64,000 nt of DNA from assembly GCF_007641255.1 (NCBI RefSeq), contig NZ_CP036259.1:1116001-1180000 (forward strand), written 5' to 3'. The notes beneath the pieces are model-generated. The model did not search any database and was not told the origin of the DNA. It saw nothing but the letters and a program-made list of their open reading frames with translations. The DNA is from Sporomusa termitida (lineage in GTDB: Bacteria; Bacillota; Negativicutes; Sporomusales; Sporomusaceae). Position numbers and translations under genes: made by a program. Below, piece by piece: positions 33,900-42,279 of the stretch; the first letter of the stretch is position 1, and each line of letters begins with the position of its first letter.

Positions 33900-34619
33900 A
33901 TGAGTATTGTTTTAACAGACATAATGAAAATATATCCTATGGGCGATACGGCTGTGCAGGCTTTGGCCGGGGTGACATTAACCATTAAAGCCGGTGAATT
34001 CGCCGCCATTATCGGTCCGTCCGGATCAGGCAAGTCCACCCTGATGAATATTATCGGCTGTCTGGACCGGCCCAGCAGCGGTTCATACCGGCTGGCAGCT
34101 GTGGAAGTGGCCGCAATGACCGATGATCAACTGGCTGCGGCCCGTAACCGGCAAATCGGGTTTGTGTTTCAGAATTTCAATCTCTTGTCACGGATCCCGG
34201 CCTTGCAGAATGTGGCGCTGCCCCTGGTCTATGCCGGGGCCGATAAGCATACCCGGCTGGCCCGGGCTGCACAGAATCTGGCCGAGGTTGGTTTGGGCGA
34301 GCGTAGCCATCACCGGCCTAATGAGCTGTCCGGCGGGCAGCGGCAACGAGTGGCCATTGCCCGGGCGCTGATCAATGACCCCCCGATCCTGATTGCCGAT
34401 GAACCCACAGGCAACCTTGATTCAAAATCAAGCCGGGAAATTATGGAGATTTTCTGCCGGCTCAACCAGCAAGGCCGCACCGTGATTATGGTGACCCATG
34501 AGCCGGAGATTGCTGCCTATGCCCGGCGGGTTATCCAGGTACGGGACGGTAAAATCCTTACAGACGAGGTTAAACAGGGGGTGGGAGCATGTTCTGGGAA
34601 AGTGTCTTCATTGCATTAG
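33900..34619 (+). CDS. ABC transporter ATPase (MacB/LolD type)
   Basis: A 239-residue ATPase with Walker A GPSGSGKST at about residue 40, Q-loop QNFNLL, signature LSGGQRQRVAIARAL, Walker B ILIADEPTGNLDS and the switch His in VTHEPE. The LolD/MacB subgroup is indicated by MKIYPMGDTAVQAL at the start and by GFVFQNFNLL. Start ATG follows GAGAGGGGAG. Its end overlaps the permease start by 31 nt. Confidence 0.92.
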   Translation: MSIVLTDIMKIYPMGDTAVQALAGVTLTIKAGEFAAIIGPSGSGKSTLMNIIGCLDRPSSGSYRLAAVEVAAMTDDQLAAARNRQIGFVFQNFNLLSRIPALQNVALPLVYAGADKHTRLARAAQNLAEVGLGERSHHRPNELSGGQRQRVAIARALINDPPILIADEPTGNLDSKSSREIMEIFCRLNQQGRTVIMVTHEPEIAAYARRVIQVRDGKILTDEVKQGVGACSGKVSSLH

Positions 34620-35806
34620 ACGGGCTCAAGACCAATAAGCTGCGCACTGCGCTTACCATGCTGGGCATCATTATCGGGGTTGGGGCTGTGATTGCGATGG
34701 TATCGGTCGGCTTAGGGGTACAGCAGAAGGTGCAAAACTCAATTGCCGGTCTGGGCAGCAACCTGCTGATTGTTATGCCTGGTGCTAATTCTCCCTCCGG
34801 TGGTGTACGTCTGGCGGCCGGGTCGAATATTACGCTGACAAAACAGGATGCCCAGGCCATTGCCCGGGAGATTGCCGGTGTTAATTATGTGGCACCGTCT
34901 GTCAGCCAGCAGTTTCAGATCATCTACGGCAATCAAAACTGGAAAAGCACTATCCAGGGAACGACCCAGGATTTCCTGCAGATTCGGAATTTTACGGTAG
35001 ACACCGGTTCTTTTTTTAGTACCAGTGATGAAAACACGCGGGCCCGGGTGGCCGTGCTTGGCCAGACGGTAGCCACGAATTTATTTGGCGGCGCCAGTCC
35101 GGTGGGCAAGACAGTGCGGATTGGCACGGCTCCGTTCCGGGTGATCGGCGTGCTGGCCGGCAAAGGTCAGTCTTCGATGGGGCAGGATCAGGACGACATC
35201 GTCCTGGTGCCTCTGACCACTGCCCAGGACCGGCTGCTTGGCCAGGCCTATCTCAACAATATCAGCATTCAGGTCGAAAACGATAAAATAATGGATAAGG
35301 TGCAGGCCGATATTACTGCCTTGTTAAGGGCCCGCCACCGTCTGGCGGCAAATGTTGAAAACGATTTTTCCGTGCGCAACCTGACTGCCCTGATGACGAC
35401 CATGCAGGAAACCACCGGTACAATTACTCTGTTTCTCGGCGCTGTTGCCGCCATTTCGCTGGTGGTCGGCGGCATTGGGATTATGAATATTATGCTGGTT
35501 TCCGTAACCGAACGGACCCGGGAAATCGGCATCAGAAAAGCATTAGGGGCGACCTATAGAAACATACTCCTGCAGTTCATCATCGAAGCCATCGCCATTG
35601 GCGTTACCGGCGGCCTGATCGGCATCACCCTGGGCATTGCCGGGGCCCGGCTGATATCGCTGGTGGCCGGCTGGAATACTGTCATATCGGGGGCGGCCAT
35701 CCTGGCAGCTTTTGGCGTTTCCGTGTTTATCGGCCTGTTTTTTGGTATCTACCCGGCCCGCAAAGCTGCCTTGCTGGACCCGATTGAGGCCCTCCGGTAT
35801 GAATGA
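34589..35806 (+). CDS. MacB-type ABC permease
   Basis: A 405-residue permease with one N-terminal membrane helix (LRTALTMLGIIIGVGAVIAMVSVG), a large periplasmic MacB domain (residues about 50-270) and three C-terminal helices of the FtsX type with the characteristic GIGIMNIMLVSVTERTREIG and RKALGATYRNILLQF. With the adaptor and ATPase it forms a mechanotransmission exporter for peptides, antibiotics or lipid-like compounds. ATG 34589 follows AGGGGGTGGGAG. Confidence 0.92.
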   Translation: MFWESVFIALDGLKTNKLRTALTMLGIIIGVGAVIAMVSVGLGVQQKVQNSIAGLGSNLLIVMPGANSPSGGVRLAAGSNITLTKQDAQAIAREIAGVNYVAPSVSQQFQIIYGNQNWKSTIQGTTQDFLQIRNFTVDTGSFFSTSDENTRARVAVLGQTVATNLFGGASPVGKTVRIGTAPFRVIGVLAGKGQSSMGQDQDDIVLVPLTTAQDRLLGQAYLNNISIQVENDKIMDKVQADITALLRARHRLAANVENDFSVRNLTALMTTMQETTGTITLFLGAVAAISLVVGGIGIMNIMLVSVTERTREIGIRKALGATYRNILLQFIIEAIAIGVTGGLIGITLGIAGARLISLVAGWNTVISGAAILAAFGVSVFIGLFFGIYPARKAALLDPIEALRYE

Positions 35807-35867
35807 AATAAATGAGCACAAGCAAGGCAGACGGTACAAGCTAATAAATCTTAGGCGCAAAACACTC

Positions 35868-35905
35868 AATCCCTGGCAGTTAAAAAGACTGCCGGGGATT
35901 TTTTT
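35868..35905 (+). terminator. Terminator of the exporter operon
   Basis: AATCCCTGGCAGT and ACTGCCGGGGATT pair around TAAAAAG and are followed by TTTTTGC. Confidence 0.85.
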
Positions 35906-36011
35906 GCTTTTGATTCACTAAATAAAATCTAAACATTTTTTTGCGAAAATATTGTTGAAAAAAGTTTTTAAACGTCTCAACAAACTAAGTCAACCATAAG
36001 GAGGAAAACAT

Positions 36012-36431
36012 ATGAGCACAACTTCAGTTTCAAACTATTGGAAAACGCCGACTACCACCGCGGCCGACACTACCAGCACCACCGGAACAAGTTCACTGGA
36101 TTTTAACGATTTCGTCGAGCTGCTGGCAACAGAACTCAGATACCAGGACCCGCAGGATCCGGTAAGCAGTACCGAATATGTGGCTCAGCTGGCCCAATTT
36201 GGAACATTGGACAAGCTTAATACAATTGGTAACAGCGTGGATGCCTACCAAGCCTACGGCTTAATTGGCAAGTCTGTTACCTATGCGACAACCGATGCCG
36301 CCGGCGCGGCCGCAAGCGCCACCGGGACAGTGGATTCAGTTTCGATCAAAAGCGGCACTGCCTATCTGAATATTGGCAGCATGCAAATCACACTTAGCTC
36401 GGTTTCCCAGGTTGCTGAGGCAAGCAGCTAA
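36012..36431 (+). CDS. flgD: Flagellar hook capping protein FlgD
   Basis: A 139-residue protein with the FlgD N-terminal signature LDFNDFVELLATELRYQDPQDPVSSTEYVAQLAQF (read here as LATELRYQDPQDPV and QLAQFGTLD). FlgD caps the growing hook rod and guides FlgE assembly. It is short compared with enteric FlgD because it lacks the C-terminal FN3/Tudor pair, as usual in Firmicutes. A Thr/Ser-rich leader of about 25 residues precedes the core. Start ATG follows AAGGAGG. The hook gene is 232 nt downstream, beyond a structured repeat. Confidence 0.9.
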   Translation: MSTTSVSNYWKTPTTTAADTTSTTGTSSLDFNDFVELLATELRYQDPQDPVSSTEYVAQLAQFGTLDKLNTIGNSVDAYQAYGLIGKSVTYATTDAAGAAASATGTVDSVSIKSGTAYLNIGSMQITLSSVSQVAEASS

Positions 36432-36448
36432 GCCGCCTGTTAACCCCG

Positions 36449-36566
36449 GCAGAATTTATAAAAAATTCAAGGCTTTGATCTAAGGGCTGAAAAAAATCTA
36501 TACCCTAAAGGGTACAGGCGGCTTGGCCGGCGTCCTAAAGGGCTTGGCATAAGCCAAGTTTTTCTA
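36449..36566 (+). repeat. Structured intergenic repeat, copy A
   Basis: It reads AGAATTTATAAAAAATTC..., GGGCTGAAAAAAATCTATACCC, TAAAGGGTACAGGCGGCTTG, GCCGGCGTCCTAAAGG, then CTTGGCATAAGCCAAGTTTTT. Short stems are possible at TACCC/GGGTA, CGGC/GCCG and CTTGGC/GCCAAG, the last with a T-run. Related copies are at 47530, 50343 and 59932. Confidence 0.7.
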
Positions 36567-36663
36567 AAATTGCGGGCAAGGAATCAGCTGGACTCCGGGC
36601 GCGGGAGGCTGATATCTATTTCTGAACGACTGATGAAATAGAATTTTGGGAGGCAATGTATTT

Positions 36664-38355
36664 ATGATGACTTCGATTTATTCGGGGGTTTCCGGTCTTA
36701 AAGCGCAACAGACGAAACTGGACGTGATTGGCAACAATATCTCGAATGTGAGTACGATCGGCTACAAATCACAAACAGTAAGTTTTGCCGATTTGTTAAG
36801 CCAGACAATTAGTGGCTCCACTGCAGCCAATGCGGCCACCGGTACCAGCGGCACCAATGCCAAGCAGATTGGTACCGGGGTAAGCGTCGCGTCGGTAGCG
36901 ACCAATATAACCACAGGCAGCACCCAGTCTACAGGCAACTCCAGCGATGTTTCCATCAGCGGCAGCGGCTATTTTATCGTCCAGGGCGGCGGCAGCGGTG
37001 AGTACCAGTTTACCCGGGCCGGCAATTTCGGGGTAGATGCCAGCGGCAATCTGACCGTAAACGGGTATACAATCTGCGGCTGGCTGGATTGTACGCAAAA
37101 TGCTGACGGCACTTATACCTACAATACCCAGACCGACGTGGAGCCAATCAATATATTCGCAGACAGTTATACCGGCAATAAAAAGATCAGCGCGCCGGCG
37201 GCCACGTCGACAGCTGCCGTCAGCGGCAGCGTAAACTCCGGCGCCGATGCCCAGGCCGCGGCGGCAACAACCGGCAGCTCGGCCAATGCCACCCTTAACG
37301 CAACCGGGCTGACAGCGGTAACTGATGACGCCGGCACCACCTTTGCCGGCACTATTACGGTGAACGGCACCAGTGTCACCATTACTGCCGGCGACACGGT
37401 ACAAACCATTATTGATAATATTAATGCCGCCGGGGCCGGCGTTACCGCTGCCTGGAATGCCGGCGACGGCGCCAACGGCTATATTCAGCTGACCTCCACT
37501 GCTGCCGGCAGCACGGCCGCCATTGAATTAGGCGGCACCAATGCCACCTTGGCCAAGCTGTTCGGGGCTATTGACGGCACGACCGACACAACCAGCACCA
37601 GTGTGGCGGCAGCCGGCACCGACTATGACAGCAGCAATCCGGACGCAACGACGACGCTGCAGGTATATGATGCCTTGGGGAATAGCTATGATGTGCAGGT
37701 AAATTTGTATAAATCGCAGGTTGCCACCTCGGATGGCCAATCGGTAACAACCTGGCATTGGGAAGCGGACTCAGCCGATTCAGGGCTGAATTTAAGCAAC
37801 AGCAGCGGTACGATCGCCTTTGACGGCAGTGGCAAGATCGTGGACAATGATACCTACGATACCTCGTTTACCCTTAACCTGACGCCAACAAACGGCGCGG
37901 CGGCCTCCACCGTTACCCTGGATTTGTCCAAAGTGGCATCTTATGCCACCAGCAGCAGCGACAGCCTGACTAATACTACCGACGGTTATGCTTCCGGTAC
38001 GCTGGAGGATTTTACTATCGGCAGCGACGGAATTATCTACGGGACTTACAGTAACGGCCAGACCGAGCCGCTGGGCATGATTGCCCTGGCCAGTTTCTCT
38101 AATCCGGCCGGGCTGGAGAAGATTGGCGGCAGTTTATATGTTGCCAGCAATAATTCAGGTAATTTTACCGGTGGTGTGGTGGCGGGGACCAATGGTACCG
38201 GCGCCTTGAGCGCCGGTACGCTGGAGATGTCCAATGTGGATTTATCAGAACAATTCAGTGAGATGATGATTACCCAGCGGGCCTATCAGGCCAACAGTAA
38301 AATAATCAGTGCGGCCGACGAGTGTCTGAAAGCTGCCATTAATATGGTCGGTTAG
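36664..38355 (+). CDS. flgE: Flagellar hook protein FlgE
   Basis: A 563-residue protein. ATG 36664 (MMTSIYSGVSGLKAQQ) follows GGGAGG and gives the family's usual start. The D0 motif DVIGNNISNVSTIGYKSQ, the basal segment with QFTRAGNFGVDASGNLTVNGY and the C-terminal SNVDLSEQFSEMMITQRAYQANSKIISAADE are typical. Between about 195 and 315 an inserted domain of flagellin type (TVTITAGDTVQTIIDNINAAGAGV-like) enlarges the protein beyond the usual 400-450 residues. It polymerises into the extracellular hook after type III export. flgK starts 2 nt after its stop. Confidence 0.9.
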   Translation: MMTSIYSGVSGLKAQQTKLDVIGNNISNVSTIGYKSQTVSFADLLSQTISGSTAANAATGTSGTNAKQIGTGVSVASVATNITTGSTQSTGNSSDVSISGSGYFIVQGGGSGEYQFTRAGNFGVDASGNLTVNGYTICGWLDCTQNADGTYTYNTQTDVEPINIFADSYTGNKKISAPAATSTAAVSGSVNSGADAQAAAATTGSSANATLNATGLTAVTDDAGTTFAGTITVNGTSVTITAGDTVQTIIDNINAAGAGVTAAWNAGDGANGYIQLTSTAAGSTAAIELGGTNATLAKLFGAIDGTTDTTSTSVAAAGTDYDSSNPDATTTLQVYDALGNSYDVQVNLYKSQVATSDGQSVTTWHWEADSADSGLNLSNSSGTIAFDGSGKIVDNDTYDTSFTLNLTPTNGAAASTVTLDLSKVASYATSSSDSLTNTTDGYASGTLEDFTIGSDGIIYGTYSNGQTEPLGMIALASFSNPAGLEKIGGSLYVASNNSGNFTGGVVAGTNGTGALSAGTLEMSNVDLSEQFSEMMITQRAYQANSKIISAADECLKAAINMVG

Positions 38356-38357
38356 CC

Positions 38358-39845
38358 ATGGGGTCAACATTTGGCGGTTATAGCATCGCCCTTACGGGCA
38401 TGAGAGTGAACCAGGCGGCATTAACAGTCACCAGCCATAATATAGCCAATGTGGATACTGCCGGTTATTCCCGGCAGGCAATAGCCCTGACCGAGACTGT
38501 CAACGACCCGGCCGGCAGCAATTCGGCCGGCACCGGGGCGACTGTGGCCGAGGTAAAGCGGGCCCGCAGCCAGTTGCTGGATAATACCTATCGTCAGCAG
38601 AATACGACAGTCGAGTATTGGTCAAGCAAAAGCGGCACACTGGACTATCTCCAGGAAATTCTGGATGAGTTCGCTATCAGTGATGCGTCTGATGAGGACG
38701 CGTCTGCCGACGGCCTGCAGCAGACTATCCAGAATTTCTTTGACAGCTGGGATAATCTGGCTTCAGATCCCAGCAGTGTCAGCACCCGTCAGTCAGTAGT
38801 GGAAAATGCTGCTTCCCTGCTGGACACCCTCAGCCAGATTGACGAACAGCTGCAGTCATTGCAGGCCGATGCGCTTACGGCAGCCGGGGATATAGTTGAT
38901 GAAATCAATGGGATTGCCGGTCAGATATCAGCCTTGAATTTACTAATTGCCAAAGCCGAAGCCAACAGCGGCGAAGCCGGCGATCTAAGAGATCAGCGCG
39001 ATGACCTCCTGGATCAGTTATCAGCCTATACGAATTTCAGTTCTCAGGAAGCAGGCAGCGGCATGGTAGCTGTCTTTATTGGCGGGGTAGCGCTGGTAAG
39101 CGGAACGAAGGCCAACAGTTTAAGCATCAGCGGCGACGGTTCGACCGCGAATCCTTTGCAGGTAACCTGGACAAACACGCAAACCACGGCGAAAATTGCC
39201 GGCGGCTCTTTGCTGGCTTGTCTGGAAGAAGCCGATCAAAGCGGGTTTTCTGCAATCAGTGATACTGATAATTATAACTTTACCGCCACGGCAACCAGTT
39301 CAATCAGTACGCTGCGGCAGGGGTTAAATGACCTGATCACCACGATTGCCGGCAAAATCAACTCACTCCACAGTGCCGGCACTGATCTTGAGGGCAATAC
39401 CGGCCTCGATTTCTTTGTCGTTGTGGATGCCGGTCAGCCTCTGAGTATCAGCAACATCCAGGTTAATCCGGAAATAGCGGCCAATAGCAATAAACTTGCT
39501 GCCGGTTCAACCGATGCTGCCGGCGATAATACGGTTGCCAACGCCATCAGCAGTTTGCTTGATGAAAAGATTTTTCAATATAATGGCTTATCGCAGGATC
39601 TTACCGGTTTTTATCAATCAATCATTGCCTGGGTGGGCACTGCGGGCAGCAATGCAACAAACGCCTATGATGTATATTCCACGTTGGCAACCCAGGCTGA
39701 TAACCAGAGACTGTCAATCTCATCGGCTTCACTTGATGAGGAAATGTCTAATATGATTAAGTATCAAACTGCCTATAGCGCAGCCTCACGGGTATTAAGC
39801 ACGATTGACAACCTGATCGGCGATTTGATTGAAGAATTAGGATGA
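38358..39845 (+). CDS. flgK: Flagellar hook-associated protein 1 (FlgK), first copy
   Basis: A 495-residue protein with N-terminal ALTVTSHNIANVDTAGYSRQ and C-terminal SLDEEMSNMIKYQTAYSAASRVLSTID, the two halves of the D0 coiled coil of HAP1. HAP1 forms the junction between hook and filament. Start ATG lies 2 nt after flgE, so translation is probably coupled. A second, divergent FlgK begins immediately downstream with its own GGGGGTGGGGG leader. Confidence 0.92.
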   Translation: MGSTFGGYSIALTGMRVNQAALTVTSHNIANVDTAGYSRQAIALTETVNDPAGSNSAGTGATVAEVKRARSQLLDNTYRQQNTTVEYWSSKSGTLDYLQEILDEFAISDASDEDASADGLQQTIQNFFDSWDNLASDPSSVSTRQSVVENAASLLDTLSQIDEQLQSLQADALTAAGDIVDEINGIAGQISALNLLIAKAEANSGEAGDLRDQRDDLLDQLSAYTNFSSQEAGSGMVAVFIGGVALVSGTKANSLSISGDGSTANPLQVTWTNTQTTAKIAGGSLLACLEEADQSGFSAISDTDNYNFTATATSSISTLRQGLNDLITTIAGKINSLHSAGTDLEGNTGLDFFVVVDAGQPLSISNIQVNPEIAANSNKLAAGSTDAAGDNTVANAISSLLDEKIFQYNGLSQDLTGFYQSIIAWVGTAGSNATNAYDVYSTLATQADNQRLSISSASLDEEMSNMIKYQTAYSAASRVLSTIDNLIGDLIEELG

Positions 39846-39859
39846 CAGGGGGTGGGGGA

Positions 39860-41308
39860 ATGGCATCGACATTCGCCGGACTAAGTATTTCCACGCGGGG
39901 ATTGTTCACAAGCGCAGCGGCGCTGGCGGTTACCAGCAATAATATGAGTAATGCCAATACTACGGGGTATTCCCGGCAGGTAGTCAATCAACAGGCCGTA
40001 GGGCCTGCTGCCGTTTACAACGGCAACTATGTCGGCGCCGGTTCTGAGGTAACCTCGGTTACACATATCCGTAACTTCCGGCTTGACCAGAAATACTGGC
40101 GGGAAACCGGACAGCTGGGCGAGCTGCAGACTAAATCAGATATGTTAAGCCAGATTGAAGCGGTTATGGGGGCCACGGATGACAGCTCACTTAGTGCGGT
40201 CATGGAGGATTTTTATGCGGCCATGGAGGACCTGGCCTCAGACCCGACCAGTGCGGCAACCCGGGCGGCCATGAAAGAGGCCGGTGTGGCTGTCTGCGAA
40301 TATCTGAATACAGTATCCTCCCAGTTATCTCAGCTTAAGGAGGATATCAACTCTGAGGTGAAGACCGGAGTCGATCAAATAAACGCTTATGCTACCCAAA
40401 TCGCCGAGTTAAATGCAAAAATCCGGGTAGCGGCCGCAGCCGGTTCTTCGACCAACGAACTGGAGGACCAGCGGACACTGCTTATTGACCAGCTGTCCGG
40501 TTTAGCCGATGTTGAGGTCACACAAACTGTTGTTGGCACCCTGCCTAATGGGGCGGACGATGTCAAATTCTCGGTTGCCATAAGCGGAATCACTCTGGTC
40601 AGCAATGACCAGGCCAAGCAACTGGAATGCTACGAGAACGGGGCTGGTATGTATAGTATCCGGTGGCAGGACACCGGCGCAGATTTTGCGCCGGAAGGCG
40701 GTCTGCTAAAGGCTTGTTTTGATTTAAGGGATGGCGATGGTACCGGCTCCCAGTATAAGGGAATCAGCTATTACAGTAATCTCCTGGACCAATTCGCCGG
40801 CACCTTTGCCGCAGCTTTCAATGCTGCCCATAGCAGCGGCTATGGCCTGGACGGTTCGACCGGTGTTGCGTTTTTTGCCGCCAGTGAATCGGCAGCCGGC
40901 ATTACGGCGGCGAACATCTCCGTAGCGGCGGCGGTACTGGCCGATACTAATAAAATTGCGGCTGCTTCCGCGGCCGATGGTGGCACCGATAATAATGAAA
41001 ACATGAATGCGTTGATTAAATTATGTGAAGAATCCAAGCTGTTTGGCAACAGTACGGCGGAAGATTTTATTAATTCTATCGTTTCGACACTGGGAACAGC
41101 CAGCCAGCACGCCCAGACGATGACCAATAAACAGAGCTCCTTTGTCACAAATATTGATACCCGCCGGGCGTCGGTAGCCGGTGTTTCCCTTAACGAGGAA
41201 ACGGCTAATCTGACTAAATATGAGGCGGCCTATAACGCCTCGGCGCAGATGATTGCTGTTTGGCAGGAAATCTATCAAACGACCATCAGCATGGTTAATA
41301 CCGAGTAA
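39860..41308 (+). CDS. flgK: Flagellar hook-associated protein 1 (FlgK), second copy
   Basis: A 482-residue paralogue from ATG 39860 (an ATG at 39842 overlaps the preceding stop but has no SD). N-terminal AALAVTSNNMSNANTTGYSRQVV and C-terminal VSLNEETANLTKYEAAYNASAQMIAVWQEI carry the FlgK signatures. The middle domains differ strongly from copy one. Two adjacent HAP1-like genes suggest one acts in a special junction layer or at a different time. It is followed directly by flgL. Confidence 0.9.
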   Translation: MASTFAGLSISTRGLFTSAAALAVTSNNMSNANTTGYSRQVVNQQAVGPAAVYNGNYVGAGSEVTSVTHIRNFRLDQKYWRETGQLGELQTKSDMLSQIEAVMGATDDSSLSAVMEDFYAAMEDLASDPTSAATRAAMKEAGVAVCEYLNTVSSQLSQLKEDINSEVKTGVDQINAYATQIAELNAKIRVAAAAGSSTNELEDQRTLLIDQLSGLADVEVTQTVVGTLPNGADDVKFSVAISGITLVSNDQAKQLECYENGAGMYSIRWQDTGADFAPEGGLLKACFDLRDGDGTGSQYKGISYYSNLLDQFAGTFAAAFNAAHSSGYGLDGSTGVAFFAASESAAGITAANISVAAAVLADTNKIAAASAADGGTDNNENMNALIKLCEESKLFGNSTAEDFINSIVSTLGTASQHAQTMTNKQSSFVTNIDTRRASVAGVSLNEETANLTKYEAAYNASAQMIAVWQEIYQTTISMVNTE

Positions 41309-41323
41309 GGGAGGAGGACTATT

Positions 41324-42250
41324 GTGCGTATTACTAACATAATGATGACTGACGCTTCTGTACGGAGTATCAATAAAAATATGGAGCGGCTGAGCAAAGC
41401 GCAGGCGCAGGTATCGACACAATCCAAGATCCAGCAGCCGTCCGACGATCCGGTGGTGGCCTCACGGGCCATCCGCTATCGCAGCTATGTTGCCAGGGTC
41501 GAGCAATTTCAGGAAAACGTGAATAATGTTACCTCCTGGCAGAAGGTGACTGACAGTGCTTTGAGTGACCTTAGTGATACGATTGTGCAGCAGTTGAAGG
41601 AACTGGTGGTTAAAGCTGCTTCAACCGGTACGCTTAACAGCTCTGATCTGAGCGCCATCAAAGAAGAGGTCACCCAGCTGCAGCAGTCGGCGGTAGATGC
41701 GTTAAATACCACCTACGGCGGGCGCTATGTTTTTGGCGGCTATGCTACCGATGTGGCGCCATATTCATTGGACAGTGATAATAATGTGCTGTTCAAGGGC
41801 CAGCTGGTCAGCGATTTCACCGATAACGGCGAAGAGCAGGCCATCAAAGCCAATATTGGCTATGGCAGTGCCGTCAGCATCAATGTGGAAGGCCAGGCTG
41901 TAACCGGTACCGGCGACAGCAATCTGTTCGCGACCTTTGCCAAGGTGTTGGCCGGGCTTGACAGTGGCGACGGCGAGGCTCTAACAAGCTGTCTTGATGA
42001 TATTGAAGCAAATCTGGACACAATTCTGGCAGCGCAGGCGGATCTGGGGGCCCGTATGAACTATGTGAGCATGGTGGGGGACCGGCTTGCTAATGACTAT
42101 ACAACCTATAAGGAGATAATGAGCAGTAATGAGGATGTTGATATAGCCGCAGCCAGTGCCGAATCGGCGACAGCTCAGGTTGTATACGAAGCATCTTTGT
42201 CTGTCGGTGTCAAAGTAATGAGTAAATCGCTGCTGGATTATCTGGCGTAG
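41324..42250 (+). CDS. flgL: Flagellar hook-associated protein 3 (FlgL)
   Basis: A 308-residue protein of the flagellin superfamily. N-terminal MRITNIMMTDASVRSINKNMERLSKAQ, QPSDDPVVASRAIRYRS and GGRYVFGGYATDVAPY fit FlgL; the C-terminus VVYEASLSVGVKVMSKSLLDYLA is typical. Start GTG 41324 follows GGGAGGAGG. FlgL adapts FlgK to the filament. Confidence 0.92.
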   Translation: MRITNIMMTDASVRSINKNMERLSKAQAQVSTQSKIQQPSDDPVVASRAIRYRSYVARVEQFQENVNNVTSWQKVTDSALSDLSDTIVQQLKELVVKAASTGTLNSSDLSAIKEEVTQLQQSAVDALNTTYGGRYVFGGYATDVAPYSLDSDNNVLFKGQLVSDFTDNGEEQAIKANIGYGSAVSINVEGQAVTGTGDSNLFATFAKVLAGLDSGDGEALTSCLDDIEANLDTILAAQADLGARMNYVSMVGDRLANDYTTYKEIMSSNEDVDIAAASAESATAQVVYEASLSVGVKVMSKSLLDYLA

Positions 42251-42279
42251 ATCTGGCAGCTAAAGGAGGAGGGAGTTAC

